From: Lachnospiraceae bacterium
GTDB taxonomy: Bacteria > Bacillota > Clostridia > Lachnospirales > Lachnospiraceae
Direction of reading: 5' to 3'
NCBI GenBank assembly: GCA_024693545.1
Contig: JAILKT010000163.1
Location: forward strand, 1-33,543
Length of the DNA: 33,543 bases
The position numbers and the translations under genes are program-made. Below, in pieces: positions 14,529 to 21,745 of the stretch (the stretch's first letter is position 1; the number at the start of each line of letters is the position of its first letter). The notes below the pieces were generated by a model. That model ran no database searches, was not told the DNA's origin, and saw only the letters and a list, made by a program, of their open reading frames with translations.

Positions 14529-16890
14529 GATCGGAGCGGGAAGAGGACAGGTTGAGGCTGCGGTTAAGCTGATAGACGAGGGAAACACGATCCCGTTCAT
14601 CGCCAGATACAGAAAGGAAGCCACGGGGAGCCTTGACGACGAAAAGCTCAGACTTCTTTTTGCTAAACTGACTTACCTGCGCAACCTGGAAGCACGAAAG
14701 CAGGAAGTGATCGCGCTCATTGACGAGCAGGGAAAACTCACCGATGAACTAAAAAAAGCCATACTTGCGGCAGAAAAGCTCGTTACGGTTGAGGACCTCT
14801 ACAGGCCTTATAAGCAGAAGAAAAAGACAAGGGCCGAGATGGCGAGAAAACGCGGTCTTGCACCTCTTGCCGAATTTATCATGCTCCAAAATACAGACAG
14901 GCCCGTGGAAGAGGAAGCAGCAAAATACGTAACGGGCAAGATAGAGCCCGAATCGTCTTCAAAGGAAGATGCCGTGAAGGCAGCGGAAAAAGAAGTCATC
15001 GATGTAGCGGCTGCCATTGCAGGAGCATCGGATATCATCGCCGAGGATATCTCGGACAATGCGCAGTTCCGCGACTATATAAGGCGCGTCACGGAGGACG
15101 AAGGGAAGCTCAGGTCTGAGGCAAAGGACGCTGAGGCCGAGTCCGTTTATCAGAATTATTATGCGTTTGAGGAAGAGGTCAGAAAGATCGCGGGTCACCG
15201 CGTTCTTGCCATAAACAGAGGAGAAGCCGAGAAGATACTCACGGTTTCTGTTGTTGCGCCCGAAGACAAGATACTCGGGTATCTTGAAAAGCAGCTGATC
15301 ACAAATGAAAATATATATACAACACCCGTGATAAAGGCAGCCGTCGCCGATTCATATAAGCGTCTTATAAGCCCTTCAATCGAGCGAGAGATCAGAAATT
15401 CACTCACGGATATGGCTCAGAGCGGTGCTATAGACGTGTTCGGAAAGAACCTCAGGCAGCTCCTTATGCAGCCGCCGATAGCAGGACAGACGGTCCTCGG
15501 CTGGGATCCCGCGTTCCGTACGGGATGTAAGCTTGCGATCGTCGATCCCACGGGAAAAGTACTCGACACAAAGGTAATATACCCTACGGCTCCGCATAAC
15601 AAAATCGAGGAGTCAAAAAAGATCCTCAGAGCGCTCATATCAAAATATAAAGTTACTCTTATCTCGATCGGAAACGGTACCGCTTCGAGAGAGTCCGAAC
15701 AGGTTGTTTCGGAGCTCCTCAGAGAGATCCCGGAAAAGGTTTCGTACATAATCACGAACGAAGCAGGCGCGAGTGTTTACTCTGCAAGCCCGCTCGGAAC
15801 CGAGGAATTTCCGAATTTTGATGTCGGACAGAGAAGTGCGGCTTCGATCGCGAGACGTGTGCAGGATCCTCTTTCGGAGCTTGTAAAGATAGAGCCGAAG
15901 GCCATAGGCGTTGGACAGTACCAGCATGATATGGACCAGAAAAAGCTCGCGGAAACGCTGACGGGCGTGGTTGAAGACGCCGTTAACTCCGTCGGGGTCG
16001 ATCTGAATACAGCGTCGTTCTCGCTTCTTTCTTACATATCCGGAATAAACGGGACGATCGCGAAGAACATCGTTGCATACAGAGAAAAGAACGGAAAATT
16101 CCATTCGAGAGCCGAGCTCTTGAAGGTTGCCAAGCTCGGACCCAAAGCGTTTGAGCAATGCGCGGGATTCTGCAGGATTAACGGAGGAGACGAGCCGCTT
16201 GACGCAACGGCTGTGCATCCCGAGTCATACAAGCAGGCAAGGGCACTCCTCGAAAAAATGAATTGCGGTATAAATGATGAAGAGGCGATCAAGACGTTCA
16301 GAAAGTCAGTCGGCAGTCTTGCTTCGCTGGCAGCGGAGCTTGGCTGCGGGGAGATAACACTCAGTGACATTCTTTCCGAGATTGAAAAGCCGGCTCGTGA
16401 CCCCAGAGAAGAAATGCCCAGACCCGTGCTTCGCAGTGATGTACTCGAAATGAAGGACTTAAAGCCCGGAATGAAGCTTAAAGGTACGGTCAGAAACGTT
16501 ATCGATTTCGGCGCGTTTGTCGATATCGGAGTACACGAGGACGGACTCGTTCATATTTCGCGAATGTCGGACAGATTTATAAAACATCCTCTCGAGGTCG
16601 TATCTGTCGGAGATATTGTCGAAGTGACCGTTCTTGAAGTGGATGAGAAAAAAGGCAGGATAAGCCTTACGATGATAGATGAGACAAAGCCGAAACAGGC
16701 ACCCGGTGCAACCGGAGGCAGGAATGACCGCGTGAACGCCTCGGGCGGAGACAGACGCGGGAATGGAGCGGGAAACAATCGTGGGAACGGTTCCGGAAAC
16801 GACCGTGGGAACGGTAACCGTGACCGGAGAAATGATAGGCCCGCACCTCGCGGTACAATGGCGGACCTTTTGTCAAAACTCAAGTTATGA
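14500..16890 (+). CDS. tex: Tex family RNA-binding transcription accessory protein
   Basis: A 796-residue protein overlapping the 3' end of the radical SAM gene by 29 bases, with AGGAAAGGAAG upstream. The Tex order is complete: N-terminal helix-turn-helix part (GNTIPFIARYRKEATGSLDD), YqgF-like RNase H fold (GWDPAFRTGCKLAIVDPTGK), a helix-hairpin-helix region (GVDLNTASFSLLSYISGING), and an S1 RNA-binding domain near residues 645-715 (GTVRNVIDFGAFVDIGVHED). After S1 is an extra tail of about 60 residues made of Gly, Asn, Arg and Asp repeats (RGNG units), then TMADLLSKLKL. That tail makes it longer than most Tex proteins and should increase nucleic-acid affinity. It ends overlapping the convergent ANTAR gene by six bases. 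Confidence 0.94.
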   Translation: MDIISMIADEIGAGRGQVEAAVKLIDEGNTIPFIARYRKEATGSLDDEKLRLLFAKLTYLRNLEARKQEVIALIDEQGKLTDELKKAILAAEKLVTVEDLYRPYKQKKKTRAEMARKRGLAPLAEFIMLQNTDRPVEEEAAKYVTGKIEPESSSKEDAVKAAEKEVIDVAAAIAGASDIIAEDISDNAQFRDYIRRVTEDEGKLRSEAKDAEAESVYQNYYAFEEEVRKIAGHRVLAINRGEAEKILTVSVVAPEDKILGYLEKQLITNENIYTTPVIKAAVADSYKRLISPSIEREIRNSLTDMAQSGAIDVFGKNLRQLLMQPPIAGQTVLGWDPAFRTGCKLAIVDPTGKVLDTKVIYPTAPHNKIEESKKILRALISKYKVTLISIGNGTASRESEQVVSELLREIPEKVSYIITNEAGASVYSASPLGTEEFPNFDVGQRSAASIARRVQDPLSELVKIEPKAIGVGQYQHDMDQKKLAETLTGVVEDAVNSVGVDLNTASFSLLSYISGINGTIAKNIVAYREKNGKFHSRAELLKVAKLGPKAFEQCAGFCRINGGDEPLDATAVHPESYKQARALLEKMNCGINDEEAIKTFRKSVGSLASLAAELGCGEITLSDILSEIEKPARDPREEMPRPVLRSDVLEMKDLKPGMKLKGTVRNVIDFGAFVDIGVHEDGLVHISRMSDRFIKHPLEVVSVGDIVEVTVLEVDEKKGRISLTMIDETKPKQAPGATGGRNDRVNASGGDRRGNGAGNNRGNGSGNDRGNGNRDRRNDRPAPRGTMADLLSKLKL

Positions 16891-17472
16891 ATACGTCTTT
16901 ATGATCTCGTTGGCTACCTCAAGCCTTGTCACGCAGCGGTCCATCGCCTGTTTCTCAATGTAGCGGTGGGCTGCGGGCTCATCCATGCTGAGCTCACGGA
17001 TGAGGAGCCATTTCGCACGGTTGACGGCGCGGATCTCTTCCATTTTCTCTTCAACAGAGAGGGTCTTCTTTTCCATACGGCGCATTCGTTCGCGCATACT
17101 TGCCATCCAGTCGAGTGCCATGACAAGCATAGGTCTTCCTATGGGCTTTGCGAGAACAAAAACACCGTGGGGAGCCGCTTTTTCGAATATATCGTTATAA
17201 ATCTCGTTACGTACGAGCAGAAGTGTGACGGTTCCTTTTGAGGCAAGGGTATCGATGGCAAATCTTACACCGGCATCATCGGGCAGCGGAGAATTGACGA
17301 TGACGTAGTCAAAGTTTTGCTCGGCAAAAAGTCTTCCTGCCGCACTTATGCTCGAAACGGTCCTCACGGGAGCGTATCTTACTTCAGGCAACAGAGAGTT
17401 AAGAGCCGTATTTATTTTTTCAGTGGCCGATACGATCAGCACGCTGTATATGCGTTCTTGCAAACTGCTCAT
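16885..17472 (-). CDS. ANTAR-domain RNA-binding antiterminator with degenerate receiver domain
   Basis: A 195-residue protein with AAGGAG upstream. The N-terminal 120 residues have a receiver-like fold, but the phosphoacceptor position is N60 (DYVIVNSPLPDD) and the usual acidic pair is replaced by S15-A16 in LIVSATEK. The switch Lys region (VLAKPIGRP) remains. A coiled-coil linker leads to the ANTAR domain (residues about 128-190: EEKMEEIRAVNRAKWLLIRE, then DEPAAHRYIEKQAMDR). ANTAR proteins bind hexaloop hairpins and stop transcription termination. It is the last gene of the glutamate synthase-glnA operon, and matching hairpins precede glt, glnN, glmS and guaA. The missing Asp argues for a non-phosphorylation signal. 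Confidence 0.9.
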   Translation of the reverse strand: MSSLQERIYSVLIVSATEKINTALNSLLPEVRYAPVRTVSSISAAGRLFAEQNFDYVIVNSPLPDDAGVRFAIDTLASKGTVTLLLVRNEIYNDIFEKAAPHGVFVLAKPIGRPMLVMALDWMASMRERMRRMEKKTLSVEEKMEEIRAVNRAKWLLIRELSMDEPAAHRYIEKQAMDRCVTRLEVANEIIKTYS

Positions 17473-17557
17473 AACAATCTCCTTAATAGAAGCGTTTTTA
17501 ATCGCTTCTGATTTCCGGGCAGGTACTCAGATGAAGTACCGGACTGAACATCCTTTT
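17473..17557. other. Spacer between glnA and the ANTAR gene
   Basis: Eighty-five bases on the minus-strand transcript, without a T-run terminator. It holds a hairpin AGAAGCG/CGCTTCT just before the ANTAR ribosome site and an imperfect one around CCGGTACTTC, so the two genes are probably cotranscribed, perhaps with altered stability or translation of the last gene. Confidence 0.45.
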
Positions 17558-18763
17558 TCAACCGCAGTAAATCGACAGGATTTTGTTCGGAATGTGATCC
17601 TGAACAAATTTGCTTGCGGATGCAACTTTGCATGCTTCCTCAAATGAGGAGGGGAGTTTGTCGTAGCGCGAGAGCATAACGTGGTCTGATTTATAAAGAT
17701 TAAAGTCGGCAGGCTCGGGCAGAACGATGTTGTTTTCAATCCCGTCGAGAGCTGCGTATATCATAAGCGTAAAGGCAAGGTAAGGATTTGCGAGAGGATC
17801 GGGGGAACGAAGTTCCGCTCTCTTGTATTCGCCCACTGCGGCAGGGATCCTGACGAGAGGTGAGCGGTTTTCTTTTGACCAGGTGATATATTCGGGTGCT
17901 TTGTTTGATCCGAGTCTCTGATACGAACCACGTGAAGGATTAAGGAATGCCGTCATTGGTTTAACATTCTTTAAAATACCGCCGATCATGCCGTCGAATG
18001 CCTTTTGATCTGTGGGTCTGACGGACATGTTGATATGGAAACCGTTTCCGGGCTCATGCTCAAGAGGCTTCGGGGAAAAATCCGCAAAGAAACCGTTACG
18101 AAAGGCAACGGTCTTGACAACACGCTGGAACATCATGACATGGTCCGCAGCCGTGAGAGGTGCGGAATAACGGAAATCAATCTCGTTTTGTCCGGGACCC
18201 TGCTCATGGTGAGAACTTTCGGGACGTATACCCATCTGTTCAAGAGTGAGGCAGATCTCACGCCTTACATTTTCTCCGTGATCTTCGGGAGCAATGTCCA
18301 TATAGCTTGCTTTGTCGCAGGGAATATTGGTGGGATTGCCGTCTTCGTCAAGGCGGAAAAGATAAAATTCCTGTTCCGCACCGAAAGTGAATTCGTATCC
18401 GGCCTTTGCGGCCTTATCAACAGCATCTTTTAAAAGCTGTCTTGTATCGCATTCAAAAGGAGTTCCGTCGGGACGCGTGATCTTTGAGAACATTTGAATA
18501 ACCCTGCCGTGCTCAGGCCTCCAGGGGAGAGGCATGAGCGTTTCGGGTTCGGGGTGCAAAAGAAGGTCACTCTTTGCTTCGTCACCAAAGCCTGCGACCG
18601 CAGATGCGTCGAATGCGATCCCGTACTCAAATGCGCGGGGGAGTTCATCGGGCATGATCGAGATGTTCTTCTGCTTTCCGAAGACATCACAAAATGCAAG
18701 ACGGATGAACTTAACATCTTCCTCCTGAACGTACTGTAAAACTTCTTCTTTGGAATACTTCAT
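17558..18763 (-). CDS. glnA: Glutamine synthetase I family protein (short form)
   Basis: The 401-residue protein begins seven bases after AGGAG. Catalytic elements of GSI are present: GAEQEFYLF (metal-binding Glu pair), HHEQGPGQNEIDF, GNGFHINMSV (His), and the arginine segment RLGSNKAPEYITWSKENRSP followed by VRIPA and AELRSPDPLANPYLA. It is shorter than typical GSI (about 440-470 residues), because the C-terminal helical part after LPSSFEEA is reduced. The flap position, usually GYEAP or HEAP, reads SNKAP, so the flap Glu is apparently Lys. The enzyme would make glutamine from glutamate, ammonia and ATP. Its place between glt genes and the ANTAR gene also suits a sensor role; catalytic activity is likely but not certain. 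Confidence 0.85.
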   Translation of the reverse strand: MKYSKEEVLQYVQEEDVKFIRLAFCDVFGKQKNISIMPDELPRAFEYGIAFDASAVAGFGDEAKSDLLLHPEPETLMPLPWRPEHGRVIQMFSKITRPDGTPFECDTRQLLKDAVDKAAKAGYEFTFGAEQEFYLFRLDEDGNPTNIPCDKASYMDIAPEDHGENVRREICLTLEQMGIRPESSHHEQGPGQNEIDFRYSAPLTAADHVMMFQRVVKTVAFRNGFFADFSPKPLEHEPGNGFHINMSVRPTDQKAFDGMIGGILKNVKPMTAFLNPSRGSYQRLGSNKAPEYITWSKENRSPLVRIPAAVGEYKRAELRSPDPLANPYLAFTLMIYAALDGIENNIVLPEPADFNLYKSDHVMLSRYDKLPSSFEEACKVASASKFVQDHIPNKILSIYCG

Positions 18764-18894
18764 TTCTTGACTCCTTTTTTCAGCTTTTACTGTTTAAATA
18801 TGTCGATAATCTGCCGGAAATTCAGATATGATTCTAGTGTATTATACTACATCTTCAGTCATATACAAAAACTTTGTTTTCCCGTAAGATACCC

Positions 18895-19047
18895 ATGGTA
18901 CCTTGGGGACGGGGGTTAGGTGTCATCCGTGGTACCTTGGGGACGGGGGTTAGGTGTCATCCGTGGTACCCAACCCCCGTCCCTCAGGTGTCATCCGTGG
19001 TACCCAACGAGGAAGTGCTTGCACTTCCCCCGTCCCTCAGGTACCAT
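18895..19047. repeat. Array of four modular repeats (34 bp x3 plus a 51-bp version)
   Basis: Units at 18895-18928, 18929-18962, 18963-18996 and 18997-19047. The first three have fixed ends GTGGTACC (ATGGTACC in the first) and AGGTGTCATCC. The core between them is TTGGGGACGGGGGTT in the first two and the reverse orientation (CAACCCCCGTCCCTC) in the third. The fourth has an 18-base palindrome GGAAGTGCTTGCACTTCC (19011-19028) inside the core and ends in GGTACC. The array ends two bases before the stop codon of the minus-strand GXGXG gene, between it and glnA. No spacers, so not CRISPR. Confidence 0.88.
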
Positions 19048-19048
19048 T

Positions 19049-19768
19049 TTAGTTTGCCACGTACATCTGTCTGTACGGATTTCCCGAGTCGGGGGAAACG
19101 ACTGTGAAGGGGGCGTCAAGGACTTCATCGAGGTTAAGGTCGAATTTTTCGCAGTAATCGGGGAGGAGGCTGCGAAGCTCTTCGAGGTCCCTGGTATCGG
19201 CCTGCTTTACGTTGACCTGTGCGGGGAAGGTAACATCCTCGCATTTTGAGCGGAGGAACATCTTTCCACCGTGCATTCCCGTGCAGGGGAAGAATCCGAC
19301 AGCTTTTCCTTCGGGATCTTTAAGGTTGAGGACAACGATCCTGCCGCCGGCCTGGTACTCGCCGAGGAAGCTTCCGGCCTTGCCGCCTATGATCATCACG
19401 GGAACCTTTTCCTTATAAGCCTTCATGTGTATGCCGGCGCGATATCCGGCATTTCCTTCTATGTAGATCCTGCCGCCGCGCATTGCATAGCCTGCTGCGT
19501 CGCCGATATTGCCGTGAACGACGATGGTGCCTTCGTTCATGGTATCACCGACTGCGTCTTGTGCATTCCCAAGGACATTCACGGTGCCGCCGTTAAGGTA
19601 TGCGCCGAGCGCATTGCCGGGAATTCCCTCTATCGTGATGTCTTTACCGGACATTCCTGCGGCAATGAAACGCTGGCCGCAGCACTCTTCAACGGTAAGT
19701 GTGTCGCCGCCTTCTCTTATCGATTCATTAAGAGCTTTATGATCGAGATCTTTTGCATTTATATTCAT
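19049..19768 (-). CDS. Glutamate synthase GXGXG-domain subunit (GltB3-like)
   Basis: A 239-residue protein equal to the C-terminal right-handed beta-helix domain of the glutamate synthase large subunit, encoded separately as in archaeal-type enzymes. The Gly-rich helix turns are clear: GNALGAYLNGGTVNVLGNAQ, DAVGDTMNEGTIVVHGNIGD, AAGYAMRGGRIYIEGNAGYR. I chose the ATG at 19768 because GAGAGG lies about eight bases upstream; a GTG three codons earlier overlaps that site. The domain holds glutaminase and FMN domains together and shapes the ammonia path. It is separated from the other two glutamate synthase genes by the ferredoxin and flavoprotein genes. C-terminal 60 residues are an extra, non-helix tail. 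Confidence 0.9.
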   Translation of the reverse strand: MNINAKDLDHKALNESIREGGDTLTVEECCGQRFIAAGMSGKDITIEGIPGNALGAYLNGGTVNVLGNAQDAVGDTMNEGTIVVHGNIGDAAGYAMRGGRIYIEGNAGYRAGIHMKAYKEKVPVMIIGGKAGSFLGEYQAGGRIVVLNLKDPEGKAVGFFPCTGMHGGKMFLRSKCEDVTFPAQVNVKQADTRDLEELRSLLPDYCEKFDLNLDEVLDAPFTVVSPDSGNPYRQMYVAN

Positions 19769-19830
19769 TATTCGCACCTCTCGTAATATGCGCGTTATTA
19801 ACGCCTATGTTGTATTATGTCAGCCACCGC

Positions 19831-21141
19831 TCAAACCCGGCTCGCAAATTTCTTCTTTCGCGCGGCTGCGTCGAATCCGACAGTTGTTGCGGCCTTTTTG
19901 AGGATATCGAAATTTACGGAAGATAACGGAGTCTTTTCGCGTATCATCGATGTGTATATTCCGGCTCGTTCGTTTCGTCCGATCAGGATGTAACCTTTGA
20001 GTACATCATCCTTTGTAAAGAGACGTTTGATCGAATCTTCGGTCTTTTCTTCATATAGTTCGCCTTCATATGAGCCTGCAGTCATGGCATGGAGCCCGAA
20101 GAAACCGATCGAGTTCATGGGAATCGCGTTCTTCAGGGAAGCATCCCCACCGGCCATGTTGACACCTGCCGTGTGACCTTGCATATATGCGTTCGGGAGG
20201 ATCGCAAGGACACGCCTGGCGCCGATCGAAAGGTCGGGACCCTGTGCGCAGTCGCCCGCTGCGTAGATTTCGGGAAGAGAGGTGCTCATGTCATCGTCGA
20301 CAACGATACCGCGGTCCGTTTCGCCGCCGGCGTCTTTAACGAGACCGATGTTGGCGCGAACGCCGACCGCAAGAACGAGAACATCGAAATCAACTTCTTT
20401 GCCGCTCTTCATGAACGCTTTATTCGTTTCGAAACGCGACACGCTGTCTCCGAGAAGGAAGTTCATGCCGTTCTTTTCAAGATGACGCTGCATGAGGGCA
20501 GCACATTCGGTGTCGAGGATGCTTGAAAGAACACGGTCCGCAAGGTCGCATATCGTGACGCTCGCAACTCTGTCTATGATACCTTCCGCACACTTTAGGC
20601 CTATGAGACCGGCACCGACGATGAGAACCTTTGCTTCCGGGAAAAGGGCCTTTTCGAGAGCGAGCGAATCGTCAAGAGTCATGAAGGTATATTTCTCTTT
20701 CACGCTTTCGAGGTTTTCGAAGGGAGGAACAAAAGGCGATGAACCGGTTGCCACGCAGAGTTTTGTGTAGGGAAGTTCGGTGCCGTCGCCGAGAGTCACG
20801 GTTCCGGCTGTTGCGGAGGTACTTCCCTGCGGCGTGCCCCCGATTGCAGCGCAGCCGGCTTCAGAAGTCTTCCCTGCCGAATGTTCCGAAGGGCTGACAG
20901 ACACTGCCTTCTTACCGAGCAGGAGTGTTACACCGTTTTTGTCGTAAAAATCATCCGGGCGGTATTTCATCTTCTCGAGATCTGTCCTGCCTTCGAGATA
21001 GTAGGAGATAAGAGGCCTGCCGTAAACTTTGTGGTTTTCGCCCGAAATTACTGTGATGGGGCTTTCCTTGTCAACCGAGCGGATACCTTCGATACATCCG
21101 ACGGTCGCAACGCCGTTACCGATAATAATGTACTGTTCCAT
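19831..21141 (-). CDS. FAD/NAD(P)-dependent oxidoreductase of the glutamate synthase operon
   Basis: A 436-residue flavoprotein of the pyridine nucleotide-disulfide/NirB-like family. It has the FAD-binding start YIIIGNGVATVGCIEGIRSV, the NAD(P)-binding motif VLIVGAGLIGLKCAEG in the middle, and the second FAD motif EIYAAGDCAQGPD. It lacks a redox-active CxxC pair. Between the first FAD strands and ELPYTKLCVATGSS is a low-complexity Ala/Gly/Ser/Thr insertion (residues about 84-112) not expected in this family. It lies between the ferredoxin-like gene and the GXGXG gene, and probably passes electrons from NAD(P)H to the iron-sulfur and FMN parts of glutamate synthase in place of GltD. Confidence 0.88.
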   Translation of the reverse strand: MEQYIIIGNGVATVGCIEGIRSVDKESPITVISGENHKVYGRPLISYYLEGRTDLEKMKYRPDDFYDKNGVTLLLGKKAVSVSPSEHSAGKTSEAGCAAIGGTPQGSTSATAGTVTLGDGTELPYTKLCVATGSSPFVPPFENLESVKEKYTFMTLDDSLALEKALFPEAKVLIVGAGLIGLKCAEGIIDRVASVTICDLADRVLSSILDTECAALMQRHLEKNGMNFLLGDSVSRFETNKAFMKSGKEVDFDVLVLAVGVRANIGLVKDAGGETDRGIVVDDDMSTSLPEIYAAGDCAQGPDLSIGARRVLAILPNAYMQGHTAGVNMAGGDASLKNAIPMNSIGFFGLHAMTAGSYEGELYEEKTEDSIKRLFTKDDVLKGYILIGRNERAGIYTSMIREKTPLSSVNFDILKKAATTVGFDAAARKKKFASRV

Positions 21142-21251
21142 ATGTTCTCCCCTTTTACGAAGTATTAGGCACGTAATATGTGCCCGCGATACGTTTTCAT
21201 ATCATGACACGGAATGAGAATGTATCCGTTTTAGACACTTTTATACACTGT

Positions 21252-21728
21252 TCAGAAACAAGCGGGACTTGCCTCATCATCTGGCGCGGCCGATTTCGGA
21301 CCGCGATCCTCGTAAACAATTGCATTGTTGGGGCAGCCCGCCGCACATGCGGGAGCACCGCATGAATTTTCGAGGCAGAGCTCACATTTCTGCATCGCGC
21401 CCGACTCACCGGGAGCAAGAGCGCCGTAAGGGCAGACAAGAATGCAGGTGTAGCAGTCGACGCATTTGTTGCTGTCGATACGGACAACTCCGTCTTCTTT
21501 TGTGATCGCGCCTGCGATACAGCTCTTTACGCATATGGGGTCCTCGCAGTGTCTGCAGGAAACCGCATATGTGATCTTGTCGCCTTCTTCCACATGGATC
21601 CTCGGGTATATGGGCTTGCCCTTCAGAGCGAGGACCATATCCGAAAGACCGGAATTTGCATATGCGCAGTTAAATTCGCACAGATGGCACCCGAGGCACC
21701 ATTCTTCATTTACATAGACTCGTTTCAT
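21252..21728 (-). CDS. 4Fe-4S ferredoxin-type electron transfer protein
   Basis: A 158-residue protein with four cysteine groups: CLGCHLCEFNCAYA near the start, then CRHCEDPICVKSC, CVDCYTCILVCPYG, and CELCLENSCGAPACAAGCP. This is the HycB/DmsB-like layout able to hold up to four [4Fe-4S] clusters. It has no signal peptide, so it works in the cytoplasm. It follows the FMN subunit gene by 17 bases and precedes the flavoprotein, so it most likely wires electrons between the flavoprotein (or ferredoxin pool) and the glutamate synthase core. The last 15 residues (PKSAAPDDEASPACF) are a disordered tail. Confidence 0.9.
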   Translation of the reverse strand: MKRVYVNEEWCLGCHLCEFNCAYANSGLSDMVLALKGKPIYPRIHVEEGDKITYAVSCRHCEDPICVKSCIAGAITKEDGVVRIDSNKCVDCYTCILVCPYGALAPGESGAMQKCELCLENSCGAPACAAGCPNNAIVYEDRGPKSAAPDDEASPACF

Positions 21729-21745
21729 AATTTCGGTACCTCCTC

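Noticed and set aside
18895-19047. Possible CRISPR array because of regular 34-bp repeats
   Set aside because: Units are directly adjacent with no unique spacers, the core flips orientation between units, and no cas genes are present.
18874-19107. Short plus-strand frames made of GRGLGVIRGT-like repeats
   Set aside because: They are translations of the intergenic GGGACGGGGG repeats, not genes.
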